A DNA stretch of 64,000 bases. It comes from Paenarthrobacter sp. A20 (GTDB taxonomy: Bacteria > Actinomycetota > Actinomycetes > Actinomycetales > Micrococcaceae). A program made the position numbers and the translations under genes. Every line of letters starts with the position of its first letter. Positions within the stretch are counted from its first letter, which is position 1. Positions 42,802-51,619 of this stretch are shown here, in pieces. The notes beneath the pieces are model-generated. The model was given only the letters and a program-made list of their open reading frames with translations, was not told the DNA's origin and did not search any database. The stretch lies in contig NZ_JALJWH010000001.1 of assembly GCF_024168825.1 (NCBI RefSeq), forward strand, positions 1,178,001-1,242,000, written 5' to 3'.

Positions 42802-43206
42802 CTAGGTTTCGACGGGAGAAGGCATCACGGAGAAGTGCTGCCGGGCATCTGCAGCAAACTCGGGTCCGCCGCTGCTGGGGAGCCGTCGGCGCCACCAGGG
42901 GACGGTTTCGTCTCGTATTGCTGGGCCGGAGTTCAGAACGGCGGCGAAACGGGCATCGATTTCAGCGACAGCATCCGCGAAGACGGCAACTGCAGCGTCT
43001 TCGACCGGACCAAGCGAAGTCATTACCTTCTCGATCACGTACCGGACGCTGATGTCGTTTTCGTATTCGTAGATGTTCCCTTGGTACCCGTTCTCGCAGT
43101 CCTCCGTGAAGGCCGCCCAAGCCTCCAAGTAGGCAGCCGGTGACCATCCGGACCGTAGACCCTCTTCATTGGTCGCTGCAGCGAAGCGTTCCAGGAAGGT
43201 ACTCAT
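42802..43206 (-). CDS. Hypothetical protein, 134 residues
   Basis: A soluble, mixed protein with STFLERFAAATNEEG at the start, an acidic middle (WAAFTEDCENGYQGNIYEYEND), and WWRRRLP near the end. Its start overlaps the stop of the upstream reverse gene by 4 bp (ATGA), so the two form a unit. No family recognised; small paired genes like this are often immunity or antitoxin proteins. Confidence 0.6.
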   Translation of the reverse strand: MSTFLERFAAATNEEGLRSGWSPAAYLEAWAAFTEDCENGYQGNIYEYENDISVRYVIEKVMTSLGPVEDAAVAVFADAVAEIDARFAAVLNSGPAIRDETVPWWRRRLPSSGGPEFAADARQHFSVMPSPVET

Positions 43207-43604
43207 GATGACACCTTTGGGCCGGTAGTCATGCCCTCCTTTAGCTCGGCACCAACTGAGGCGGCGCTGACCTCGAGTAGCCCAAAATCACCTTCCAAGC
43301 GGTAGACGTTGTCTTCGATTGTGAAGGAGTCGATTCCGCCGTAATCGATCTCGTCGTTGGCGTCGATCGGCGGGTTGATGCGGCCCTGACCGCTCCATGA
43401 AATTTCTTTGACGCCGCTGAACACTAGGCGGCCTTTTCGGTAGGAGTACTGTTCTCCCGGCAGGGGAGAGGCGTACTGCGGGTGGCCTTCCCGGAGGACA
43501 AAGTCGAGCATGATGGAAAACCTGCCCGGGGTGGCCCGGACGTCCAGCACGAAACTGTCCTCCAGGTAGTACTCGGTGAGTGGCTCCAGGTCCCAGTACT
43601 GCAT
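43203..43604 (-). CDS. Hypothetical protein, 133 residues
   Basis: A beta-rich protein (YYLEDSFVLDVRATPGRFSIMLDFVL; PIDANDEIDYGGIDSFTIEDNVYRLEGDFGLLEVSA). ATG 43604 gives MQYWDLEPLTEYY; an upstream GTG 43655 is possible and no ribosome site decides. It is coupled to the next gene. No family recognised. Confidence 0.6.
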   Translation of the reverse strand: MQYWDLEPLTEYYLEDSFVLDVRATPGRFSIMLDFVLREGHPQYASPLPGEQYSYRKGRLVFSGVKEISWSGQGRINPPIDANDEIDYGGIDSFTIEDNVYRLEGDFGLLEVSAASVGAELKEGMTTGPKVSS

Positions 43605-43704
43605 CAACAATTTCGCCCCGGCTTTCTGTGGGTGGGCCGGCACCCGGCGTGGCACTTCGGGACATTGCCCATCGGTTGGTCAGTTCTGATCGTGCGACCG
43701 AGCC

Positions 43705-43938
43705 TCATGGTTGAGTCTCGCTCTCAGCAGTCCTGACCGAGATCGCCCTGAAGGCGTACCCGTCCTGCTCAACGGCCTCCCACTCCAACTCCACGTTTTC
43801 GCCGGCAGTGAGCGACCGATAGCCGGCAACCTCGACGACACTGAAATGGGCCCAGCACCCGCCGGGAGTCGGTGCGGAGTCGATGACGCCCCATCCGTGT
43901 TCGTCGCTCCAGAAACGGACGACCCCTTGAGTTTTCAT
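43705..43938 (-). CDS. Cold-shock-domain-like protein, 77 residues
   Basis: The sequence MKTQGVVRFWSDEHGWGVI resembles the RNP1 start of CspA-type proteins, and the later GENVELEWEAVEQDGYAFRAISV keeps the five-strand layout. The aromatic RNA-binding positions are only partly kept (WSDEHGWG instead of FNxEKGFG), so it is a diverged member. Confidence 0.7.
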   Translation of the reverse strand: MKTQGVVRFWSDEHGWGVIDSAPTPGGCWAHFSVVEVAGYRSLTAGENVELEWEAVEQDGYAFRAISVRTAESETQP

Positions 43939-44108
43939 CGCACCAGTCTAGGTGCGTCGTGAAAGCAGTTTCGGAGCAGGGCAATAGCTGAGTAGCCAAC
44001 CTGAGCGGACAGCGCACGCTCCGGCATGGGCACCCCTTCCCATGTTCCATGCCCCGCCCACGCTGATAGTTTCGCTCTATCCATTCAGGACTATTTGGGG
44101 GAGTAACC

Positions 44109-44345
44109 ATGAAACGCAGAATTGCTGCAGCATTGCTCGGGTTGGGCATCGCCGGATCCACACTCGTCAGCGGTGCAATTCCCGCCCAGGCGGCCACCCT
44201 CAGGGTGTACACCTACGAGTCGCTTTCAACATGCAACCAGGCCGCTGAGTACTACGCACAGCGCGGCATCATCGTCCAATACTGCACTGTCATCACCACC
44301 GTCAACGGTGTGCCGGTCAAATGGCGTCTGATGTTCAACATGTAG
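44109..44345 (+). CDS. Small secreted protein, 78 residues
   Basis: A clear Sec signal peptide (MKRRIAAALLGLGIAGSTLVSG, cleavage near AQA-A) is followed by ~48 residues with two Cys that could form a disulfide (STCNQ, VQYCTV). GGGGGAG precedes the ATG. Function unknown. Confidence 0.7.
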   Translation: MKRRIAAALLGLGIAGSTLVSGAIPAQAATLRVYTYESLSTCNQAAEYYAQRGIIVQYCTVITTVNGVPVKWRLMFNM

Positions 44346-44414
44346 GTACCGTCTGGCCCGTCACTGACTGCCAAGATGCCTTGACAGTAGAGGCGGACAA
44401 GCTCACCACGAGCC

Positions 44415-44792
44415 ATGGCACGATATAGCGGCGGGCCAACCGTCCACAGGGCCATGACCGGTCCTCGGAGCATTGTGGTGTCCTTGACGAGCCCGGAGGG
44501 GTGGAAGACGGAAGTGACGACCACCCTGACCGCCATCCAGCAGGTCCGTCAAGCGTGCGACCTCACCGAACTCCGAACCGTGCGATACGCGCGGAAGGCC
44601 GGCCTGTCTTGGGCCGAGATCGCCACAGCCCTGGGGGTGACCCGCCAAGCAGCATGGGAACGATGGCATGAAGTCGACGAGACCCTGCCCAAGAATGATG
44701 CGTGGGGACCGTTCTCGCTCAACGACGAGGTTCCGGAGCGTTTCCTAGGAACGGGTCGAACGCCGCAAGGCGTTGAAGGCTACGTGTACTAA
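44415..44792 (+). CDS. HTH protein with 3' end replaced by IS481
   Basis: The 125-residue product has a helix-turn-helix in LTELRTVRYARKAGLSWAEIATALGVTRQAAWERWHEVD, a common actinobacterial type. The insertion element begins at 44785, so the last two codons and the stop (TAA 44790-44792) lie inside the element; the native C-terminus may be lost. Start could be ATG 44415 or 44454. Confidence 0.65.
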   Translation: MARYSGGPTVHRAMTGPRSIVVSLTSPEGWKTEVTTTLTAIQQVRQACDLTELRTVRYARKAGLSWAEIATALGVTRQAAWERWHEVDETLPKNDAWGPFSLNDEVPERFLGTGRTPQGVEGYVY

Positions 44793-45897
44793 CCCGGTAG
44801 CTTGGTGACGCGGCTGGCTGGGGAGGCGCCTTTGAGCGCGGTGTGTGGCCTGGTGTGATTGTAGTGCTCGATGAAACCGGGAAACAGGCTTGCCGGTCGG
44901 GTTTTGAGGTGTAAGGCCGGGCGTACGCCCATTCTTCGAGGAGGATGCGGTTGAAGCGTTCGACTTTGCCGTTGGTTTGGGGTCGGTAGGGCCTGGTGCG
45001 TTTGTGTCGGATCCCGGCTTCTTTCAGGACCTGGGCGAAGGTCTTGGACCGGTAGCAGGAGCCGTTATCGGTGAGCACCCTTTGGATCTTCACGCCGTGG
45101 GCGGCGAACGCGGCAATGGCGTTGCGCATGAAAGCTGAGGCGGTTTCCTTGGTTTCGTCGGGCAGGATTTCGGAGTAGACGTAGCGGGAGTGGCCATCGA
45201 CGGCATGGTGGATGAACGTGTAACCACGGAGCAGGCCTCTGTTCTTGCGGGTTCCTTCAGCCAGATTCCGGGCCCGGGAGTTGGCCTCCCCGGCCACCCG
45301 GCCAAGGCTCTTATGGCCACCGCCATCGGGGATCCTGCCGAGCTTCTTCACGTCGACGTGGATCATTTCCCCGGGCCAGGCGTATTCATAATGGCGTGCG
45401 CGTTCTCGGCGGATCCTGATTCCGGTGGCACGGTCCGTGAAGCGCAGCGGTGGGCAGTGATAGCGGTGCAGGATCCGATGGACCGTGGAGATGTTCAAGT
45501 GCAGGTGGTAGGCGATCCTGGCCGGTCCCCAGCGCTTGGATGTCCGAAGGCCCACGACGCGATGTTCTGTCCGCACTGAACTGCGGTGCGGGCAGCTCAG
45601 CGGTCGGCTGGGACGGTCCTGCATGCCGGCTTCGCCGAGCTCGACATTGCGCTTGGCCCAGCGGGCAGCCGTTGGTACCGAAACGTTGAAGCGTTCAGCG
45701 GCCCGCCGCAAAGGTCAGTGGCCATCGACCACGCAGTGGGCGAGTTTTAGGCGGCCGGCAGGGGTAAGGATCGCGTTAGAGTGGGACACGACGACCTCCT
45801 GGTTTGTGTGTTTGCTCTCGACAAGCACCACACAACACCCGGAGGTCCTCTTATTGCGTCACATCAATCCGTGTCACCAACCTGCCGGGACACTACA
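44785..45897 (-). mobile_element. IS481-family element, degenerate
   Basis: A 1113-bp element has ends TGTACTAACCCGGTAGCTTG (44785 on) and the inverted TGTAGTGTCCCGGCAGGTTG (ending 45897), which match at most positions including TTGGTGAC just inside. The transposase gene is broken twice. No flanking duplication is seen (TACG versus GTTA), consistent with an old insertion or a rearrangement. Confidence 0.85.
44789..45789 (-). pseudogene. IS481-family transposase, broken by a stop and a frameshift
   Basis: The reading begins at GTG 45789 (VSHSNAILTPAGRLKLAHC) but hits an in-frame TGA where the family has Trp (GHWPLRRAAERF reads GH-stop-PLRRAAERF, near 45719). The body then keeps HVDVKKLGRIPDGGG, VDGHSRYVY, LTDNGSCYRS and RPYRPQTNGKVERFNR with the DDE residues. 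Near 44890 one base is missing, so the end (HYNHTRPHTALKG...VTKLPG, stop 44789) is in another frame. It should be inactive. Confidence 0.9.
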
Positions 45898-45898
45898 G

Positions 45899-46600
45899 TT
45901 AGGCCTCCAGCACGTACGTCTTCAGGTCATCCAGCGTCTGCTGCATATGGGCGTCCATGGCGAGACGCGAGTCGTTGGGATTGCGTGACTCCAATGCGGC
46001 AGCAATTTTCCGATGATGGCCGATCGCGTGTTCCTGGATTTCCGGGAACGCAGAGGTCTCGGTGCGCCTGGCCTCGAGGACCCGGTGCAGCGGCTCAAAC
46101 AGGACGGCCACGAACACGTTGCCCGAAGCGTGGAGGATGACGTCGTGGAAGGCGAGGTCTGCCTCCACAAAAGCTGCGAGGTCGTTGGCCTCATGGGCTG
46201 CCTGCATTTTTTCAACGTGTTCCTTAAGCGCAACCAGCTCGTCGTCTGAGATGCGCTCCGCCGCGAGTTCGCACGCACCGGTTTCGAGCATCCGACGGAG
46301 CTCAATGAGCTGGATCGCCGCAGCAGCGTCCTTGGTTCCCTCAGACGCAGCACGCAGCACAGCTTCCAGCGATGCCCACTGGTTCAGGGGATTCACAAAG
46401 GTTCCGCGGCCCCGCTCGACGCTCAGGATCCGCTGCGCCTCAAGGGTTTTCATGGCCTCACGCACGGTCATGCGGCTTACCTCGTGCTTGGCGCTGAGCT
46501 CCAACTCTCCAGGGACCACCGTTCCAGGCGGAAACTCGCCAGCGATGATCCGGTCCAGCAGCTCATCAGCCACGACGCCGACCAGCGACTTGCGTGCCAT
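45899..46600 (-). CDS. GntR-family regulator, FadR subfamily
   Basis: The 233-residue protein has a winged helix (VADELLDRIIAGEFPPGTVVPGELELSAKHEVSRMTVREAMKTLEAQRILSVERGRGTFV) and an FCD effector domain (ELRRMLETGACELAAERI, VEADLAFHDVILHASGN, EIQEHAIGHHRKIAAAL), where the His residues bind a metal. The start MARKSLV at 46600 is preferred: a longer frame to 46675 would include an operator-like site. It ends one base from the IS481 element; the last residues might have been altered. It probably controls the adjacent sugar-acid operon. Confidence 0.88.
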   Translation of the reverse strand: MARKSLVGVVADELLDRIIAGEFPPGTVVPGELELSAKHEVSRMTVREAMKTLEAQRILSVERGRGTFVNPLNQWASLEAVLRAASEGTKDAAAAIQLIELRRMLETGACELAAERISDDELVALKEHVEKMQAAHEANDLAAFVEADLAFHDVILHASGNVFVAVLFEPLHRVLEARRTETSAFPEIQEHAIGHHRKIAAALESRNPNDSRLAMDAHMQQTLDDLKTYVLEA

Positions 46601-46665
46601 GTATCCCCATTCCTGTACTCCGGACCGCCCGACGCCCCGTGGATCTTCCCCTGGGGCGGGATGGT

Positions 46666-46680
46666 TGTCAGACATCTTAC
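46666..46680. promoter_or_regulatory. Partial operator copy upstream of the GntR gene
   Basis: TGTCAGACATCTTAC matches one half and the core of the operator at 47542-47568 at 13 of 14 compared positions. It lies 66-80 bp upstream of the preferred GntR start, in the end of the hydrolase gene, and could mediate autoregulation. Confidence 0.55.
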
Positions 46681-47477
46681 GCTGGCGGTGGCCAGCTCGT
46701 TCTCCAAAATTCGTGCAGTGTGTCGGCGCATTCTTGCGGCTGCTCCCAGTGGACGCTGTGACCCGCTCCGGGAATGGCCTTCAGGTGCCGATGTGGGCCG
46801 GCATCCACGAAGGCAGCCATATGGTCGATGGACCGCACACGGTCTGCGGTCCCGGCAATGACCAGCAAGGGCGCGTGGACGCGCCCGGGCACTGAAGGCT
46901 CGACGCCGGTCATTGCCGCCAACGCGCTCGCGGCCAGAACCTCGAACGGCGCGTCGAAGCCCTTGCTGAGCTGCTCCATCTCGTCCCCGGCCAGTTCCCC
47001 GTACCAAGCGTTCATCAACTTCGCCCTCGTGCCGGCGTCGAAGAATCCCTGCTCCAGCTGCGAGACCAGCAGGTTCTTGAATCCCTCGTTTGGTGGCGCC
47101 GGGACCATGCCCACCAAGGTCACTGTGGCAACCAGTTCGGGACGGGCTGCCGCCAAGGTCAAGGAGACGCTTCCGCCCATCGAGTGCCCCACGAGATGCA
47201 CTGGGCCGGTTCCCCGGGCATCAAGTGCCGCTGCAACCGAGGCTGCTGCGGAGTCCAGCGTCCACTCATGGTGACCGGGTAATTCCTCTCCGGGGTGGTA
47301 GCCCGGGAGGTCAAGAATCCAGGCCGGCCTGCCGTCGTCGAGTAGTTTCCCTGCCAGTGGTTCCCAATACACCGAACCCGAAGCCCAGCCATGGATCAGC
47401 ACCGCCGGGACATCGTCCGCAGCATTCCTGGGCATCCGCACATCCATGAAGGGAAGCGGAACCGCGCTGTCAGCCAT
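46677..47477 (-). CDS. Alpha/beta-hydrolase fold protein
   Basis: The 266-residue protein shows HGWASGSVYW near the oxyanion hole, the nucleophile elbow GHSMGG, and GAGHSVHWEQP with the catalytic His; the acid is likely in IAGTADRV. It could hydrolyse an ester or lactone. It is divergent from the sugar-acid operon and next to the regulator, so a lactone feeding that operon is a plausible substrate. Confidence 0.85.
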   Translation of the reverse strand: MADSAVPLPFMDVRMPRNAADDVPAVLIHGWASGSVYWEPLAGKLLDDGRPAWILDLPGYHPGEELPGHHEWTLDSAAASVAAALDARGTGPVHLVGHSMGGSVSLTLAAARPELVATVTLVGMVPAPPNEGFKNLLVSQLEQGFFDAGTRAKLMNAWYGELAGDEMEQLSKGFDAPFEVLAASALAAMTGVEPSVPGRVHAPLLVIAGTADRVRSIDHMAAFVDAGPHRHLKAIPGAGHSVHWEQPQECADTLHEFWRTSWPPPA

Positions 47478-47541
47478 GCACCCAGCCTAGTGACGGCGGG
47501 CACCTTGCGCAGCGAAGAGCCGTGTGTCACACTAGCATTCA

Positions 47542-47568
47542 AATGTTAGATGTCTGACATCTTACATT
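47542..47568. promoter_or_regulatory. Operator for the FadR-type GntR regulator
   Basis: A 27-bp near-perfect palindrome (core TTAGATGTCTGACATCTTAC) lies in the shared region between the hydrolase and kinase genes; only one pair besides the odd centre is mismatched. The GTCTGAC-type core is common for FadR-subfamily operators. It is 40 bp upstream of the kinase start. Confidence 0.82.
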
Positions 47569-47608
47569 CACTAAACCGCTACACAGATTTCCCACGATGG
47601 AGTGCACA

Positions 47609-49111
47609 GTGACCCTTGAAGCAGACGTTCTGGCCGCCTTCCCGGCGGAAGTCCAGATTCCCGCTCACCTGGTGGCCGACGCCGTAGCAGCGTCCGCAGC
47701 CACCACCCCGCGCGTGCTGGTTGTCCTCGACGACGACCCCACGGGAACGCAGTCCGTGGCGGATCTCGCCGTGCTCACCCGCTGGGAGGTGGAGGATTTC
47801 ACCTGGGCCTTCACCCACATCCGCGAGAACCAGACCAAGCCCGCCGTCTACGTCCTCACCAACACCCGCAGCCTGGACCCGGCCGAAGCCGCAGCCCGCA
47901 ACGAGGAAATTGTGCGCAACGCCCTGGCCGCAGCCGCCAGCGACGGTACTGGTCCTCGGCTGCGCCTCGGTTTCGTGAGCCGCAGTGACTCCACCCTCCG
48001 TGGCCACTACCCGCTGGAACCGGACGTCATCGCAGCCACTGTTGCAGCCGAAACCGGCGAAGCAACCGACGGCGTGGTGATTGTTCCCGCTTTCCCCGAC
48101 GCCGGCCGCGTCACCATCGGCGGCGTGCACTACATGCGCGGCACCGGAGAGGATGCCGGCTCCCTCACTCCCGTTGCCGAGACGGAATTCGCCAAGGACG
48201 CGAGCTTCGGCTTCGCCAACTCCGAGATGGCCAAGTACGTGGAGGAGAAGTCGCACGGCCGGTTCCCCGCCAGCGACGTCATCGTCCTGGACCTGAACAT
48301 CATCCGCGCCGGAGCCTCCGCGCAGGACCCCACCATCTCCGCCAAAGCCATCGCCGACGCCCTGGAATCCGCCACCAACTCCACGCCGATCGTGGCCGAC
48401 ATCGTCACCGAGAACGACTTCCGCGCCCTGGCTCTTGGCCTCGAGGAAGCCGAACGCCGCGGCAAGAAACTCCTCTACCGCGTGGGCCCGCCGTTCGTCC
48501 GCGGCCGCATTGGCCAGGAAATCCGCACCGCGCTGACCTCCGAAGAAGCCTTCGCGGGCAACACCCCGTCCACAGCGGGCGGCTTGATCGTGGTCGGCTC
48601 CCATGTGGGTGTCACCACGCGCCAGCTCAATGACCTCACAGCCGCGCATGGCTCGGCACGGACCATCGAGATCGACGTCGAGAAGCTTCTCGAAGCCGAA
48701 GCCGATGCCTATATCGAAACCGTCGTGTCCGACGTCGTCGATGCCCTCCGCCAGGGCGACGTGATCGTCCACACCAGCCGCCTGCTCATCAAAACCGACG
48801 ACGCCGCAGCGAGCCTGAAGATCGCCCGCACCGTTTCGGCCGCCGTCGTCACCGTCGTGAACCGCACCCTGAAGACCTTCCCGCCGCGGTTCGTCATCGC
48901 CAAGGGCGGCATCACGTCCTCGGATGTGGCTGCGCACGGCCTGGAAATCCGCCACGCAATTGTCCGCGGCCCCATGCTGCCGGGCATCGTCTCGCTCTGG
49001 GAGCCGGTCGACGGCCCCGCCAAGGGCATCCCGTACATCGTCTTCGCGGGCAACGTCGGCGACGACCAATCCCTCACCCAGGTCACCCGCAAACTCAGCG
49101 CCACCTTCTAG
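47609..49111 (+). CDS. Four-carbon acid sugar kinase family protein
   Basis: The 500-residue protein belongs to the DUF1537/OtnK-DtnK family that phosphorylates erythronate, threonate or 2-oxo-tetronate. The N-terminal sequence VLDDDPTGTQSVADL, VLTNTRSL, and SRSDSTLRGHYPLE, and the C-terminal nucleotide-binding KGGITSSDVAAHGL and FAGNVGDD, are diagnostic. GTG 47609 is chosen over ATG 47597 because GGAG lies 6 bp before it. It heads the operon with a dehydrogenase, a permease and an aldolase. Confidence 0.9.
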   Translation: MTLEADVLAAFPAEVQIPAHLVADAVAASAATTPRVLVVLDDDPTGTQSVADLAVLTRWEVEDFTWAFTHIRENQTKPAVYVLTNTRSLDPAEAAARNEEIVRNALAAAASDGTGPRLRLGFVSRSDSTLRGHYPLEPDVIAATVAAETGEATDGVVIVPAFPDAGRVTIGGVHYMRGTGEDAGSLTPVAETEFAKDASFGFANSEMAKYVEEKSHGRFPASDVIVLDLNIIRAGASAQDPTISAKAIADALESATNSTPIVADIVTENDFRALALGLEEAERRGKKLLYRVGPPFVRGRIGQEIRTALTSEEAFAGNTPSTAGGLIVVGSHVGVTTRQLNDLTAAHGSARTIEIDVEKLLEAEADAYIETVVSDVVDALRQGDVIVHTSRLLIKTDDAAASLKIARTVSAAVVTVVNRTLKTFPPRFVIAKGGITSSDVAAHGLEIRHAIVRGPMLPGIVSLWEPVDGPAKGIPYIVFAGNVGDDQSLTQVTRKLSATF

Positions 49112-49146
49112 AACTCCCGGCCCCAAAAAATTCAATGGAGAACACC

Positions 49147-50049
49147 ATGACCAGCAGCAACTACACCGTCACCGTCCTGGGCCTCGGCGCCATGGGCCTG
49201 CCCATGGCAACCCGCCTCGCGTCCGAGCTCACGGTCCACGGCTTCGACATCGCCGAGCCGCGCCTGGAACTCGCGGCAGCAGCCGGCATCAAGACTTTTG
49301 CTTCCGCCCGCGAAGCTTCGAATGGCGCTGATGCGCTGCTCCTGGCCGTCCGCAACGGCGAACAGCTCAACGATGTCCTCTTCGGCGAGAACGGCGTGGC
49401 TTCGGTCCTGAAGCCGGGCGCCGTCGTGATCCTTGGCAGCACCGTCGGCACGGAAGCAATCCCGGCCACGGTGGAAAAGCTTGCAGAATACGGAGTGGCC
49501 CTGGTGGACGCTCCGCTGTCCGGCGGCCCGAAGCGTGCCGGCGAAGGTGACCTGCTGATCGTTGTTGGCGCCGAGCCGGAAGCACTCGGGAAAGCCCGTC
49601 CCGCGCTGGAACTGCTGGCCTCTACCCTCAGCATCGTGGGCGACAAGCCCGGCGACGGCCAGGCACTGAAGACCGTCAACCAGCTCCTGTGCGGTGTGCA
49701 CATCGCTGCCGCTGCCGAGGCCATGGCCCTCGCCGACGCCCTCGGCCTCGACCAGGCCAAGACCCTCGCTGCCCTCGAAGCCGGAGCCGCTGGTTCCTTC
49801 ATGCTCTCCAACCGCGGCCCGCGCATCCTCGAGGCCTACACCGAAGACGGCGCCGAGGTGCTCAGCCGCCTGGACATCTTCGTCAAGGACATGGGCATCG
49901 TGGGCAAAGCCACCCGCGCCGCAGGACTTGCCGCTCCCGTCGCCGCCGCCGCTGAACAGCTTTACCTTCTCGGCCAGGCCCAGGGCCTCGCCGCTGCCGA
50001 CGACTCCGCCGTCATCAAGGTTGTTGCGCCCTCCAAGCGCACCGCCTAA
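49147..50049 (+). CDS. NAD-dependent 3-hydroxyacid dehydrogenase (LtnD-like)
   Basis: The 300-residue beta-hydroxyacid dehydrogenase has VLGLGAMGLPMATRLA for NAD, VDAPLSGGPKRAGEGDLLIVVG for substrate, and GDGQALKTVNQLLCG with the catalytic Lys. LtnD proteins oxidise L-threonate at C2. The start at 49147 follows GGAG by 6 bp; 12 bp of upstream frame is not needed. It lies 35 bp after the kinase. Confidence 0.9.
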   Translation: MTSSNYTVTVLGLGAMGLPMATRLASELTVHGFDIAEPRLELAAAAGIKTFASAREASNGADALLLAVRNGEQLNDVLFGENGVASVLKPGAVVILGSTVGTEAIPATVEKLAEYGVALVDAPLSGGPKRAGEGDLLIVVGAEPEALGKARPALELLASTLSIVGDKPGDGQALKTVNQLLCGVHIAAAAEAMALADALGLDQAKTLAALEAGAAGSFMLSNRGPRILEAYTEDGAEVLSRLDIFVKDMGIVGKATRAAGLAAPVAAAAEQLYLLGQAQGLAAADDSAVIKVVAPSKRTA

Positions 50050-50070
50050 CCACCCCCAACAAAGAACCCG

Positions 50071-50102
50071 CGACGACGGCGGTCCCCCCTTCGCCGTCGT
50101 CG
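50071..50102 (+). repeat. Intra-operon hairpin between dehydrogenase and permease genes
   Basis: Perfect 11-bp arms (CGACGACGGCG at 50071-50081, inverse at 50092-50102) with a 10-base loop lie between genes of the same operon, with no T-run. It may stabilise or process the mRNA, or reduce read-through to the permease. Confidence 0.7.
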
Positions 50103-50152
50103 CCACCTCCGCCGGTCTTCTCTAGACTGGTATGTCAAAGGAGACACCCCCA

Positions 50153-51619
50153 ATGAATCCCCTCGTCAACTCGCTGATGGTTCGGGCGGCCGATGCCCCC
50201 GCCATCAAGCCCGCAGTGGAGCTGGGAACACCGCTTCTGCTGACCATCGCCGCGGCAGGGATCGCCCTGTTGCTGGTGCTGATCATCCGATTCAAGATCC
50301 AGGCTTTCGTTGCCCTGCTGGCCGTCAGCATCCTGGTGGGCGTCGCAGCCCAGATCCCGCTCAAGGACATCTTCACCGTAGTGACCACCGGCGTTGGCAG
50401 CACCATGGGTAAGGTCGCTCTGCTGATCGCCCTCGGTGCCATCCTTGGCCGCATGATCGAGGTGTCCGGTGGCGTCCAGTCGCTGGCCACCCACTTCACT
50501 GACAAGCTCGGCGCCAAGCGCGTTGCTGTCGCCTTGACGGCGGTGGGCTTCCTGGTGGCCATCCCTGTGTTCTTCGAAGTCGGCGTGATCGTCCTGGTCC
50601 CGATCGTCTACGCCTTCGCCAAGATCGCGAATGTCCACCCGATCAAGTTCGGTTTGCCCATGGCCGGCATCATGCTGTCCATCCACGTCGCGGTCCCGCC
50701 GCACCCGGGCATCGTGGCCGGTGCCGGCGTCTTCGGCGCGGACATTGGACTCATCACGATGATTTCGCTGATCATCTGCATTCCCCTCGGGTTCCTGTCC
50801 TACTGGGTTGCCAGCATCATGAACCGCAAGGATTACGAGCTTCTCCCGGGCGTGAAGCAGCAGGTGGAAGAATTCGGTTCCGAATCCCTGGTCCACGTTG
50901 GCCACGACGGCCCGGGCGCCCGTGCCATCGCTCCACCCCGTCCCGGCCTGATCATGTTCCTGATTGCCGCCCCGATCGTCCAGATCCTCCTCGGCACCGT
51001 CGGTACGCTGACCATTGCCAAGGACAACTACTGGTACGGCGTGGCCGCGTTCATCGGCAACCCGTTCTTCGCGCTGCTGGTCGCCGTCGCCCTGTCCTTC
51101 TTCCTGCTGGCGGTCCGCCGTAACTGGTCCCTCAAGGAAACCGGGGAGATCTTCGAAGGGGCCCTGCCTCCCATCGCCTCCATCCTCATGGTGGTTGCCG
51201 CAGGCGGTGTCTTCGGTGAAGTCCTCCGCACGTCTGGCATCGGTGCCGCACTTTCGCACACCCTGGACAGCCTTGGGCTGCCGGTGATCGTGCTCGGCTT
51301 CATCATCTCCCTGGCTCTGCGCGCCGCACAGGGTTCGGCCACCGTCGCCATCGTGACGACCACCGGCCTGCTTACGTCCGCGGTCATGGAGGGTGGCTAC
51401 TCGCCGGCCCAGATCGCCGTGATCGTGATCGCCATCGGCTTCGGCTCGCTGGGCCTGTCCCACGTGACTGACGCGGGCTTCTGGACCGTTATCCGGTACT
51501 ACGGCCTCACGGTTTCCGACGGCCTCAAGACCTGGACCGTCCTCACCACCATCCTGGGCCTGGCCGGCTTCGCCCTGACGTACGTCGCCTGGATCCTGGT
51601 GGGAGGCCTGGCCCACTGA
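50153..51619 (+). CDS. GntP-family sugar-acid permease
   Basis: The 488-residue membrane protein belongs to the GntP/gluconate:H+ symporter family (about 12 helices; LGAILGRMIEVSGGVQSLA; IPVFFEVGVIVLVPIVYA; AVPPHPGIVAGAG; FGSLGLSHVTDAGFWTV). ATG 50153 is chosen because AAAGGAG lies upstream; the frame opens earlier at 50132. Context suggests a four-carbon or related sugar acid. It overlaps the aldolase start by one base (TGATG). Confidence 0.92.
   Translation: MNPLVNSLMVRAADAPAIKPAVELGTPLLLTIAAAGIALLLVLIIRFKIQAFVALLAVSILVGVAAQIPLKDIFTVVTTGVGSTMGKVALLIALGAILGRMIEVSGGVQSLATHFTDKLGAKRVAVALTAVGFLVAIPVFFEVGVIVLVPIVYAFAKIANVHPIKFGLPMAGIMLSIHVAVPPHPGIVAGAGVFGADIGLITMISLIICIPLGFLSYWVASIMNRKDYELLPGVKQQVEEFGSESLVHVGHDGPGARAIAPPRPGLIMFLIAAPIVQILLGTVGTLTIAKDNYWYGVAAFIGNPFFALLVAVALSFFLLAVRRNWSLKETGEIFEGALPPIASILMVVAAGGVFGEVLRTSGIGAALSHTLDSLGLPVIVLGFIISLALRAAQGSATVAIVTTTGLLTSAVMEGGYSPAQIAVIVIAIGFGSLGLSHVTDAGFWTVIRYYGLTVSDGLKTWTVLTTILGLAGFALTYVAWILVGGLAH

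Noticed and set aside
47579..49135. 518-codon reverse frame over the sugar-acid kinase gene, and a similar frame at 50135-51616 over the permease gene
   Set aside because: Both mirror recognised genes codon for codon; high GC produces long antisense frames.
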